A stretch of DNA of 64,000 nucleotides from Buchnera aphidicola str. Bp (Baizongia pistaciae) (lineage in GTDB: Bacteria > Pseudomonadota > Gammaproteobacteria > Enterobacterales > Enterobacteriaceae), in assembly GCF_000007725.1 (NCBI RefSeq), contig NC_004545.1, forward strand, positions 248,001 through 312,000, given 5' to 3'. The notes beneath the pieces are model-generated. The model did not search any database, had not been told where the DNA came from, and worked only from the letters and a program-made list of their open reading frames with translations. Position numbers and translations under genes: made by a program. Positions 1 to 7,886 of this stretch are shown one piece after another (position 1 is the stretch's first letter; each line of letters starts with the position of its first letter).

Positions 1-347
1 AAAGCACCATGTCGAACAGTAGCTGGAGGAACTATTCTTATTTTTTCATTTTTGAATTTTTCTTCAGTGTAATTACAATACTTCAACTTTATTTTATCAT
101 AAAAACATGTTTGTTTATTTGAAAACAAAACGTTTTTATTAACTAAAAATGACAATAAAATTGCTTTTTTGAGCCATTGATGCGTAATCCAAAATCCATT
201 TATTTTTTCTGAAACTCTGAGTTTTCCTATGTTTAACATGTGTAAAACTTGATTTATAGCATCTGTAGTTTTTTGATCAACATTGTGTTGATGGATGTTT
301 AGCTTATTATCAAATGTTTTATTAATTATATTTTTTAAAGTATGCAT
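1..347 (-). CDS. dapD: 2,3,4,5-tetrahydropyridine-2,6-dicarboxylate N-succinyltransferase (partial)
   Basis: This is the N-terminal part (about 115 codons) of a gene read leftwards off the window edge. DapD succinylates tetrahydrodipicolinate in the cytoplasmic succinylase branch of diaminopimelate/lysine synthesis, which Buchnera uses for its cell wall and for feeding the host. My own translation of the minus strand begins MHTLKNIINKTF, then passes through GKLRVSEKING, WITHQWLKKAILLSF and RIVPPATVRHGAF, which align with the E. coli protein from its first residue. The start ATG at 345-347 gives the same N-terminal length as E. coli. The hexapeptide-repeat acyltransferase core lies outside the window. 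The map gene lies upstream on the same strand (start 1225, end 425), as in E. coli where map and dapD are near neighbours. Confidence 0.93.
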   Translation of the reverse strand, partial: MHTLKNIINKTFDNKLNIHQHNVDQKTTDAINQVLHMLNIGKLRVSEKINGFWITHQWLKKAILLSFLVNKNVLFSNKQTCFYDKIKLKYCNYTEEKFKNEKIRIVPPATVRHGA

Positions 348-424
348 ATGTTGATTTAAGTTCCATTTACATTAATTGTAACAAAAATTTTTATTAGTTG
401 GAGTGTTAAACATATTAATTTTGA

Positions 425-1225
425 TTAAGTAAGATTTTTTAATATTCGTGAAATTTGTTCTCCTTTTTGTAACGTTAATATTTCGCATCCCTCTTCATTT
501 ACTAAAATGGTATGCTCATATTGAGCGGATAAACTTTTATCTTTAGTTTTTACTGTCCATCCGTCGTTTGTACATTGTACTTCGCAGCTTCCAGAATTAA
601 TCATAGGTTCTACGGTAAATGTCATACCTGATTGCAATATCGTAGTGTTACTTTTATAGTAGTTGTGATGTAAAATTTGAGGAGGTTCATGAAAACTTCT
701 ACCAATCCCATGTCCGCAATATTCTTTTACTATAGAAAAATTTTGTTTTTTTACATAATTTTGTATAACTTTTCCTAATTTTTGCAAATTTATTCCTGGT
801 CTTATTGTATATAATGCTAAATATAAGCTTTTTTTAGCGACATAGCATAATTTTTTTCCTAATTCGGTAGGTTTTCCTACAAAAAACATTTTTGATGCGT
901 CACTATAGTATTTATCCTTTAAAATTGCAACATCAATATTGATGATATCGCCGTTCTTTAATATACTATTTTTATTAGGAATTCCATGGCATACAATATC
1001 ATTGATAGAAGTACATATAGATTTTGGAAATCCTTGATATCCTAAACATGCAGGTTTTGCATGTTGTTTATATGTTATGTAATTATGACAAATGTTGTTT
1101 AATTCTTCTGTTGTAATTCCAGGTACAATATATTCTTTAATCATATCTAAAACGTCAGCAACTAATTTTCCTACTAATCGCATTTTATTAATTTCATTAA
1201 TGTTTTTTATAAAAATACAAGTCAT
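425..1225 (-). CDS. map: methionine aminopeptidase type I
   Basis: Removes the initiator methionine from nascent proteins in the cytoplasm. The 266-residue product has about the family length (264 in E. coli) and keeps the pita-bread fold landmarks: CHGIP near residue 80, the metal-binding aspartates in NIDVAILKD and YSDASKMF, the catalytic histidine in EYCGHGIGRSFHEPP, and the metal glutamates in FTVEPM and AQYEHT. It is divergent from rpsB, and the 353-bp gap between them presumably carries promoters for both. The same map/rpsB divergence exists in E. coli. Start at MTCIFIKN matches the E. coli N-terminus within two residues. Confidence 0.97.
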   Translation of the reverse strand: MTCIFIKNINEINKMRLVGKLVADVLDMIKEYIVPGITTEELNNICHNYITYKQHAKPACLGYQGFPKSICTSINDIVCHGIPNKNSILKNGDIINIDVAILKDKYYSDASKMFFVGKPTELGKKLCYVAKKSLYLALYTIRPGINLQKLGKVIQNYVKKQNFSIVKEYCGHGIGRSFHEPPQILHHNYYKSNTTILQSGMTFTVEPMINSGSCEVQCTNDGWTVKTKDKSLSAQYEHTILVNEEGCEILTLQKGEQISRILKNLT

Positions 1226-1578
1226 AATTTTCTCAGATAATGTGTATTAAACACTTTTTTGAATACTAATTTAAAAACAATTTTTCATAAATAATTTAAC
1301 ATAATATATTACTATAATGAATAATTTTTTATATTAGCAAACAGTGTGTAAATAACAATAATCATTTGTTTAATTATTAAATTTATAGTGTTTTTCTTTA
1401 TTAATTTAAAAATGTTTGGTTTTATAGCATATAAAATGTATGTTAGTATGATTTTATAATTTAATAAATTAAAATATTATTGCTAATACAAAAGTTTTAC
1501 GTAACAAATGTTTGAATAAATTGTTTAAAAATATTAGCTCGAATTTTTCATTATTTATATTTTGAGGTATTTATATTT
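1226..1578. other. divergent intergenic region map/rpsB
   Basis: AT-rich spacer of 353 bp between the divergent map and rpsB genes. It must hold both promoters, but at this base composition I cannot choose convincing -35/-10 pairs. A purine-rich Shine-Dalgarno (gaggt, 1564-1568) lies 10 bases before the rpsB ATG. No ORF or RNA gene seen. Confidence 0.5.
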
Positions 1579-2265
1579 ATGATGGTATCAATGAGAGATA
1601 TGTTAAATGCAGGTGTTCATTTTGGTCATCAAACTCGTTATTGGAATCCTAAAATGAAGCCGTTTATTTTTGGATCAAAAAATAAAGTACATATTATTAA
1701 TTTAGAAAAGACAATGACGATGTTTAATTTTGCGTTGTTCGAATTAAAAAAAATTTCATTGCGAAAAGGTAAGATTTTATTTGTAGGAACTAAACAATCG
1801 GCTAGTAAAATAATAAAAGAATCAGCTATTTTATGTAAACAGTTTTATGTTAATCATCGTTGGTTAGGTGGTATGTTAACTAATTGGAAAACTGTTCGTC
1901 AATCTATAAAACGTTTAAAGGATTTAGAATCACAATCACAAGATGGAACTTTTAATAAATTAACAAAGAAAGAAGTGTTATTGCGTATGCGCGAATTGTC
2001 AAAATTAGAAAATAGTTTAGGTGGAATTAAGGAAATGGGTAGTTTGCCAGATGCATTATTTGTAGTTGATGCTGATCATGAACATATAGCTATTCGTGAA
2101 GCTAATAATTTAGGTATTTCTGTATTTTCAATAGTTGATACTAATTCTGATCCTGATGGAGTTGACTTTATTATTCCTGGTAATGATGATGCAATTCGAG
2201 CAGTTAATTTATATTTAAATGCTGTTTCTAAAGTTATTAAAAAAAATGTTAAAAATGAAAAATAA
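1579..2265 (+). CDS. rpsB: 30S ribosomal protein S2
   Basis: Small-subunit ribosomal protein that binds late in 30S assembly near the mRNA exit and S1. The 228-residue product is nearly collinear with E. coli S2: [20 protein letters not shown] at the N-terminus, the zinc-region and coiled-coil part containing [19 protein letters not shown], and [19 protein letters not shown] near the C-terminus. The acidic C-terminal tail of E. coli S2 (about 13 residues) is missing and replaced by a short lysine-rich end. It heads the conserved rpsB-tsf-pyrH-frr cluster. The start has two consecutive ATG codons (1579 and 1582); the first suits the gaggt Shine-Dalgarno at 1564. Confidence 0.98.
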   Translation: MMVSMRDMLNAGVHFGHQTRYWNPKMKPFIFGSKNKVHIINLEKTMTMFNFALFELKKISLRKGKILFVGTKQSASKIIKESAILCKQFYVNHRWLGGMLTNWKTVRQSIKRLKDLESQSQDGTFNKLTKKEVLLRMRELSKLENSLGGIKEMGSLPDALFVVDADHEHIAIREANNLGISVFSIVDTNSDPDGVDFIIPGNDDAIRAVNLYLNAVSKVIKKNVKNEK

Positions 2266-2351
2266 AAAATTAATAATTTTTAAAATTCTTTAATTCAAGT
2301 ATAAAAATTAAAGTATTTAGATATTTAAATAAAAGTATTTTGAGGATAGTG

Positions 2352-3152
2352 ATGACAAATATATCAGCGTTTCTTGTTAAAAAATTAAGAGCTCGAACTG
2401 GGGTAGGAATAATGGATTGTAAGCGAGCATTAATGTGTATGAAAGGAGATATAGATAAATCAGTTGATTTTTTGAGAAAAATGGGTCAGATAAAAGCAGA
2501 AAAAAAACAATTTTTATTAACGCAAAATGGGTCAATTTTTATTAGTTTTGATCATAATCTCGGTGTAATGTTAGAATTAAGTAGTGAAACTGATTTCGTT
2601 TCGAAACATAAAGATTTTTTGTGTTTAGGTGAAAAAATTTTAGATTATGTTTTAACGCATCCGATGGAAAGTATAGAATTTATTAGGAAACATTTCGAAG
2701 ATTTGAGAACTAGTTTAGTAATGCAGGTCAATGAAAATATTGTGATTCGAAGAATACAAACTTTAAATAAAAAATATATTACAGGTTACTTACATGGGCG
2801 ACGTATTGGAGTATTAGTACAAACTAGTTCTATTAATAATCATTTAGCGAAAGAAATAGCGATGCATATTGCTGCTAGTAATCCTAAATATTTGCGGTCA
2901 GATCTTGTTCCTAAGTCTATTATGGAACGTGAATATGAAATTCAGTTAGAACTAGCAATGCAATCTAAAAAATCTAAACCTATTTTAGAAAAAATAATTA
3001 AAGGCAGAATGATAAAATTTGCTAACGAAATTTCTTTATTGGGACAAAATTTTATTTTTGATCCGCATAGAAAAGTTTCTGAAGTTATTTTAAAAAATAA
3101 TATTGACGTTATTTCGTTTGTTAGATATGAAGTTGGAGAAAAATATATATAA
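2352..3152 (+). CDS. tsf: elongation factor Ts
   Basis: Guanine nucleotide exchange factor that recycles EF-Tu during translation elongation. The N-terminal UBA-like domain carries the signature LRARTGVGIMDCKRAL, and the core has SSETDFVSKHKDF, the TDFV motif that contacts EF-Tu. I chose the ATG at 2352 (MTNISAFLVKKLR) rather than the in-frame ATG at 2340. It matches the E. coli start (MAEITASLVKELR), and the purine run aggat at 2342-2346 then sits as a Shine-Dalgarno. The product is 266 residues, slightly shorter than the 283 of E. coli because the C-terminal tail is trimmed. It follows rpsB by 86 bp and is followed by a GC-rich hairpin. Confidence 0.97.
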   Translation: MTNISAFLVKKLRARTGVGIMDCKRALMCMKGDIDKSVDFLRKMGQIKAEKKQFLLTQNGSIFISFDHNLGVMLELSSETDFVSKHKDFLCLGEKILDYVLTHPMESIEFIRKHFEDLRTSLVMQVNENIVIRRIQTLNKKYITGYLHGRRIGVLVQTSSINNHLAKEIAMHIAASNPKYLRSDLVPKSIMEREYEIQLELAMQSKKSKPILEKIIKGRMIKFANEISLLGQNFIFDPHRKVSEVILKNNIDVISFVRYEVGEKYI

Positions 3153-3170
3153 AATTTTTATTGATTTGAG

Positions 3171-3189
3171 AACCGCCATAAGGGCGGTT
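3171..3189 (+). terminator. hairpin after tsf, likely terminator or attenuator
   Basis: A perfect 7-bp stem aaccgcc/ggcggtt (3171-3177 and 3183-3189) with a 5-base loop ataag, 19 bases past the tsf stop. It is strikingly GC-rich for these surroundings. The downstream tract (gtattaaat) is only weakly T-rich, so termination may be partial. The E. coli rpsB-tsf unit also ends before pyrH. Confidence 0.6.
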
Positions 3190-3298
3190 GTATTAAATAT
3201 TTAGTTTTAAATAATTCAATATTCTTGGTTAGATTAGTGTACGTAAATACTTTACATCTAAAATTTTAAAGTTATTCATAAATAATGAGTTATTAAAA

Positions 3299-4027
3299 AT
3301 GATATTTTCTAATAATAAAAAATTGAAATTTAAACGTGTTATAATAAAATTAAGTGGTGAAGCATTACAAGGTGTTCATAAATTTGGTATAGACATTATA
3401 GAATTAAATCGTATAGCGAAAGAGATAAAAGCAATTTTTGATTTAGGTGTTCAAATAGGAATTGTAATTGGTGGAGGTAATATATTTAGAGGTAAAAAAT
3501 TAGCAAAATTTGGTATTAATAAAGTAATTTCAGATTATGTTGGTATGTTGTCTACCATTATGAATGGATTATTACTTTGTGATAGTATGGATTTAGTTCA
3601 TCTTAGTTCATGTTTAATGTCTTCGATTTGTATTGATAAAATCTGTGAACAATATAGTTTTAAAAAAGCTTTATCTTTATTGCGAAGAAATAAAGTTGTA
3701 GTTTTTTCTGGAGGACTAGGGAATCCATTTTTCACGACAGATTCGGCAGCATGTTTGCGCGCAATTGAAATGAGAGCTGATATTGTTTTAAAAGGAACTA
3801 AAGTAAATGGAGTTTATTCTAGTGATCCAAAAAAATCTTCGAACTCTATATTATATAAAAACATTTCGTATAATGAAGTATTACAAAAAGAACTTAAAGT
3901 AATGGATTTAGCTGCATTCGCGTTAGCACGAGATCATAAATTACCTATTTGTATTTTTAATATCAACAAACCTAATGCGTTGTATTATATAGTTACAGGT
4001 CAGAAGGAAGGTACTTTAATAAGGTAA
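3299..4027 (+). CDS. pyrH: uridylate kinase
   Basis: Phosphorylates UMP to UDP, the committed step to UTP/CTP in the cytoplasm. The protein belongs to the amino acid kinase fold, not to the eukaryotic UMP/CMP kinases. Visible motifs are KLSGEALQG near residue 18, the glycine-rich VIGGGNIFRG near residue 59, SGGLGNPFFTTDSAA in the middle, and the late KGTKVNGVYSSDPKK nucleotide-binding segment. The 242 residues compare with 241 in E. coli. No clear Shine-Dalgarno precedes the ATG. It lies between tsf and frr in the canonical order. Confidence 0.97.
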   Translation: MIFSNNKKLKFKRVIIKLSGEALQGVHKFGIDIIELNRIAKEIKAIFDLGVQIGIVIGGGNIFRGKKLAKFGINKVISDYVGMLSTIMNGLLLCDSMDLVHLSSCLMSSICIDKICEQYSFKKALSLLRRNKVVVFSGGLGNPFFTTDSAACLRAIEMRADIVLKGTKVNGVYSSDPKKSSNSILYKNISYNEVLQKELKVMDLAAFALARDHKLPICIFNINKPNALYYIVTGQKEGTLIR

Positions 4028-4163
4028 TAAAATAAAGCACTAACTTTTATTTATGTAAATATGCATTAATAAAATATAATTTTTATAGACGATTTAGTTT
4101 TTTAAAGAAATAATTAAAATTTATGTTTACATTTTATGTAAATTTTTAGAAGGTTATATATTT

Positions 4164-4715
4164 ATGGAGCGTATAAAAAATTTTACTAGTTCAAAGATGG
4201 ATCATTGTGTTCATATGTTTGTAAATCAACTTAATACATTGAGAAGTTCAAGAGCTTCTCCATCTATTTTGGATACAATACTTATTGATTACCTTGGCCA
4301 GAAGATTCAATTAAAAAAATTATCAAATATTATTGTAGAAAATGTTAATACATTAAGAATTACTTTGTTTGACCCTAAAATTAAAAATAACGTAGAAAAA
4401 GCAATTATAAGTTCTAAATTAGATTTAATACCTATTTTTATTAATAATTATTTTCAAATAAAAATTCCAGTACTGACTGAAGAACGTCGATTACAGTTAA
4501 TAAAGTTAGCTAAAAAAATGGCAGAAAATAGTCGAATTTGCATTCGAAATATTAGAAGACTTTCTAATGAAAAAATTAAATTATTTTTAAAGGATAAGAT
4601 TATTAGTAGTGATAAGGAACGTAGATTACAACATGAAGTTCAGGATATTACAAATAGTTATATGGAAAAAATTAATGTAATATTAAGTAAAAAAGAAAAA
4701 GATTTGTTAAAATAA
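4164..4715 (+). CDS. frr: ribosome recycling factor
   Basis: With EF-G and IF3 it splits the post-termination ribosome. The 183-residue product (185 in E. coli) shows the two-domain RRF pattern: a three-helix bundle with NTLRSSRASPSILD near residue 24, the beta domain with YLGQKIQLKKLSNI, and the C-terminal helix LTEERRLQLIKLAKKMAE that joins the bundle. An agaaggt Shine-Dalgarno lies about 10 bases before the ATG. It ends 8 bases before the start-like ATG of the dxr remnant. Confidence 0.96.
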   Translation: MERIKNFTSSKMDHCVHMFVNQLNTLRSSRASPSILDTILIDYLGQKIQLKKLSNIIVENVNTLRITLFDPKIKNNVEKAIISSKLDLIPIFINNYFQIKIPVLTEERRLQLIKLAKKMAENSRICIRNIRRLSNEKIKLFLKDKIISSDKERRLQHEVQDITNSYMEKINVILSKKEKDLLK

Positions 4716-4740
4716 TTAATTTTATGAAAAAGGTAATTGT

Positions 4741-5916
4741 GTAAAGAAATTAGCTATTTTAGGTTCTACTGGTTTAATTGGAGTTAGCACTTTATCTATA
4801 GTTAGACGTTTTCTAAAATTATTTAAAGTTATTGTATTATCAGCTAAAAAAAATGTTATAAAAATAGTGCAGTAATGTTTTATTTTTAGACCATTATGGG
4901 TATCTTTAGAAGGTCAAGATGCAGTTCGGAAATTAAAATTTAAATTAAAAATAAGAAATGTATTAGCTATAAAGTGTTATTTAGTTCCGAAGCTTTTTGT
5001 TAGTTGGTTAATTTAGAGAATCAGTAGATTATATTGTATCTGAAATGACAGGTATTCCAAACTTAAATTACAATTTTATCAGTTACTAAATTAGGTAAAA
5101 TAGCATTATTAGTTAGTAAAGAATCATTGGCGATAGGAGAAAACTCATTGATAAAATCTGTTTATGAAAATAATGCGAAATTATCACCTATAGATAGTGA
5201 GTACAATTCCATTTTTAAGAGTTTACTAACAAATCTTTAAAAAAAAAAGTAATTTTATAAAATTGTTGTAAAATGACTAAAAATTAAATCTTTGTTTTAA
5301 CTGGGTCAGGTGATCTACTTTTAAATTCGTTATTATCTGAATTAAAATATTCCAGTCCTGAGGTAGTTTGTAAACATCCTAATTGAGTTGTGGGTAAAAG
5401 ATATCTGTAGACTCTTTTACTATTTTGATAAATAAAGGATTTGAATGTATTAAAAAGCTAAGTTATTTTTTAGAAGTATAAGTTTTGAAATTGAAATAGT
5501 AATTTATTTTCAATCTATCGTTTATTTTATGATTCGATATTTTGATTCAAGTATTATTGTTAATATATTGTATAGCGATAATGTTAAAATTTCTATTATT
5601 TATGCATTAAATTGGCCTAATATAATTACTTCTGATGTTCCTTAATTTAGATCTTTTAGAGATAAAAAATTTGTTTTTTTTTGAATTAGATTTTACAAGA
5701 TATTCATGTTTAAAATTAGCGATAACTGCATATAATGATGGTTATTCTGCTACAATTATATTAAATGTAGTTAATGATATTTCTGTATCTTATTTTTTAA
5801 AATTTAAAATTCAATTTACTGATATTTTTATAATAAATTCTATTTTTTTATCTAATTTGCTCTCATATTTAGAGCTGAAAAGTTTTGAAGATATATTAAA
5901 ATTAGATAAAATTTAA
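4741..5916 (+). pseudogene. dxr: degraded 1-deoxy-D-xylulose 5-phosphate reductoisomerase
   Basis: Remnant of the second enzyme of the MEP isoprenoid pathway, in its E. coli place between frr and uppS. Translating the three forward frames piecewise gives the N-terminal NADPH motif LAILGSTGLIGVSTLSIVR (about 4750-4806). A segment with VSKESLAIGENSLIKSVYEN and PIDSEYNSIF follows (about 5112-5220), then LTGSGD (about 5299), the sequence KHPN followed by a stop (about 5374), and a fairly well kept C-terminal piece (5635-5916) containing DFTRYSCLKLAITAY. At least four in-frame stops and several frameshifts separate the pieces. The ATG at 4724 runs out of frame into a stop within six codons. Full enzyme function is impossible. 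The open C-terminal stretch of 93 codons is a fragment, not a separate gene. Confidence 0.9.
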
Positions 5917-5984
5917 AGATTAACAACTAAAAAAAATAAATTTTAAATTATATTAAATAGATAATATAGGTTTACATACAATAC

Positions 5985-6740
5985 ATGAGTTATTCCAAAA
6001 ATAATATGTTATTTAAAAATGTATTAAATTTCAAAAAAAATATACCTTCGCATGTAGCTATTATAATGGACGGAAATGGGAAATGGGCACGAAAAAGAGG
6101 AAAATCTCGATTTTTTGGACATTTTTCAGGATTTTATGCTGCACGAAGAGCAATATCTTTTGCATTATTTCATAAATTAAAAATTCTTACTCTATACGCT
6201 TTTAGTAGTGACAATTGGAATCGTTCTCCACGGGAAATAAAAGTATTAATGGAATTATTTTTTTATGCTTTATCTAATGAAACTAACAATTTAAATAAAT
6301 ATAATATTCGTTTAAAAGTTATTGGAAATAAAGAAAAGTTTAATACCGTATTAAAAAACAAAATTCGTGTTGTAGAAAAAGAAACTTTAAAGAATACCGG
6401 TTTATTACTAAACATTGCAGCGAATTATAGCGGTCGTTGGGAAATTCTTGAAGCGATAAAAAAAATTGTTGTAGCTATTAAATGTAAAAATTTATCTTTA
6501 AATGCAATTACTGAATCTACGGTTTCTGATTTTCTTTTAATTAATGAAAAGATTCCTGTAGATTTGGTTATTAGAACAGGAGGAGAGTGTCGCTTAAGTA
6601 ATTTTTTAGTTTGGCAGATATCATATTCAGAATTATATTTTACTAATACACTTTGGCCTGATTTTGATAGAAAAGAGTTTAAAAAAGCTATTGATGAATT
6701 TTCTAACAGAGAACGTAGATTTGGTCGTGTATCACATTAA
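5985..6740 (+). CDS. uppS: undecaprenyl diphosphate synthase
   Basis: Condenses farnesyl diphosphate with eight isopentenyl diphosphates to make the C55 lipid carrier precursor for peptidoglycan. All family hallmarks are intact: HVAIIMDGNGKWARKRGKSR with the catalytic Asp, LTLYAFSSDNWNR, LLLNIAANYSGRW, and the C-terminal IRTGGECRLSNFLVWQ and YFTNTLWPDF. The length of 251 residues matches E. coli (253). One change in the C-terminal motif is GGEHR to GGECR. The gene sits 68 bp after the dxr remnant. Its survival is notable because dxr here and ispG at 57996 are both pseudogenes. Confidence 0.96.
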   Translation: MSYSKNNMLFKNVLNFKKNIPSHVAIIMDGNGKWARKRGKSRFFGHFSGFYAARRAISFALFHKLKILTLYAFSSDNWNRSPREIKVLMELFFYALSNETNNLNKYNIRLKVIGNKEKFNTVLKNKIRVVEKETLKNTGLLLNIAANYSGRWEILEAIKKIVVAIKCKNLSLNAITESTVSDFLLINEKIPVDLVIRTGGECRLSNFLVWQISYSELYFTNTLWPDFDRKEFKKAIDEFSNRERRFGRVSH

Positions 6741-7145
6741 AATGTATTGTATTAAAGTTTTTGTAACATATTTGTTTCTAACAGTTAAATAATTTAACCA
6801 TGTTATTTTAAAATTTTTTAAATACATAATTTGATTGTAATAAATATTTTTAATTAGGACGTATTTTAAGTGTAATAAGATTACTGAACTGAATATTTTA
6901 ATTTTAAAAAAAGATGCATGTTTTACAACATTTTAATTTTAAAAATAAAACATTTAAATTATATTTAAGACAATTTTGAATTTTAGAAAATTTTTATATA
7001 AAATTTGTATTAAATTAATGTATTTACAATTGTCAGGTAAATAAAAAATTTATAAGTTATATTAAATTAAATATTTATTCGCATGATTTAATTGTTTTAA
7101 ATATGTTAAAATAATTAATATTATTTTTCATGTTTGAAAAAAAAA
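6741..7145. other. intergenic region between uppS and fabZ (site of lost genes)
   Basis: About 400 bp of AT-rich sequence with no ORF or recognisable protein fragment in any frame. In E. coli this interval holds cdsA, rseP, bamA, skp and lpxD. All have gone from here and I could not recognise remnants. The fabZ promoter presumably lies at the right end. Confidence 0.5.
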
Positions 7146-7598
7146 ATGTATAATTCAAATATTACAGATATTACGACATTATTACCTCATCGATATCCTT
7201 TTTTATTAATTGATCGAATTATAGCCTATCAAAAAAATTTTAATATTTTAACAATAAAAAATATTTCTTATAGTGAATTTTGTTTTACTGGACATTTTTA
7301 TAAAAATCCAGTATTTCCTGGAGTTTTAATTTTAGAAGCAATAGCACAATCAGCTTGTCTATTGGTGTATAAAAGTTTTGGAATGTCATACAAAAATAAT
7401 TTGTTTTATCTGACTAATATTATTGATGTCAAATTTAAAAAAAAAGTGATTCCGGGTGATCAAATGCTAATTAATGTTTTTGTTGATAAACATCACCATA
7501 GATTAATTCGTTTTGTGGGACATGTTTCAGTTAGTAAATATATTGTATGTAAAGCTACAATTTCATGCTTATTAACAAATGACGTAGTTTCACGATAG
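7146..7598 (+). CDS. fabZ: (3R)-hydroxyacyl-ACP dehydratase FabZ
   Basis: Dehydrates 3-hydroxyacyl-ACP in fatty acid elongation, in a hot-dog fold dimer. The active-site histidine and glutamate are present in [18 protein letters not shown], and [13 protein letters not shown] marks the N-terminus. [11 protein letters not shown] is the usual late motif. The ATG at 7146 gives 150 residues (E. coli 151); an in-frame TTG at 7134 would add four residues and cannot be excluded. It precedes dnaE with lpxA, lpxB and rnhB missing in between. With fabI (35301) it may also elongate the methylated pimeloyl precursor made by BioC (62714), which is an inference. Confidence 0.95.
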
Positions 7599-7886
7599 AT
7601 GTATTTCGTTAAAAACATGTTTATTAAAGTTTTTAAAATTATAAAAATATGTAAGATAAAGTTTTAAAATTTGCTAAAATATATATTTTGAATTGAAATA
7701 GTTTTATATTTATAGATTTTTTTAGGGGTAAATAGCATGATTGTGTCATTTTAATTTAAGGTATAGATAGTTATTCTATTTATAAAACGAAAAGTTTTTA
7801 AAAAAATATATTAATTTTTAGTTAGTTAGATGCGTTATATAGGTTTTAAAGATTTATTATATAATTGATTTGATTGGAAAAGTTAA

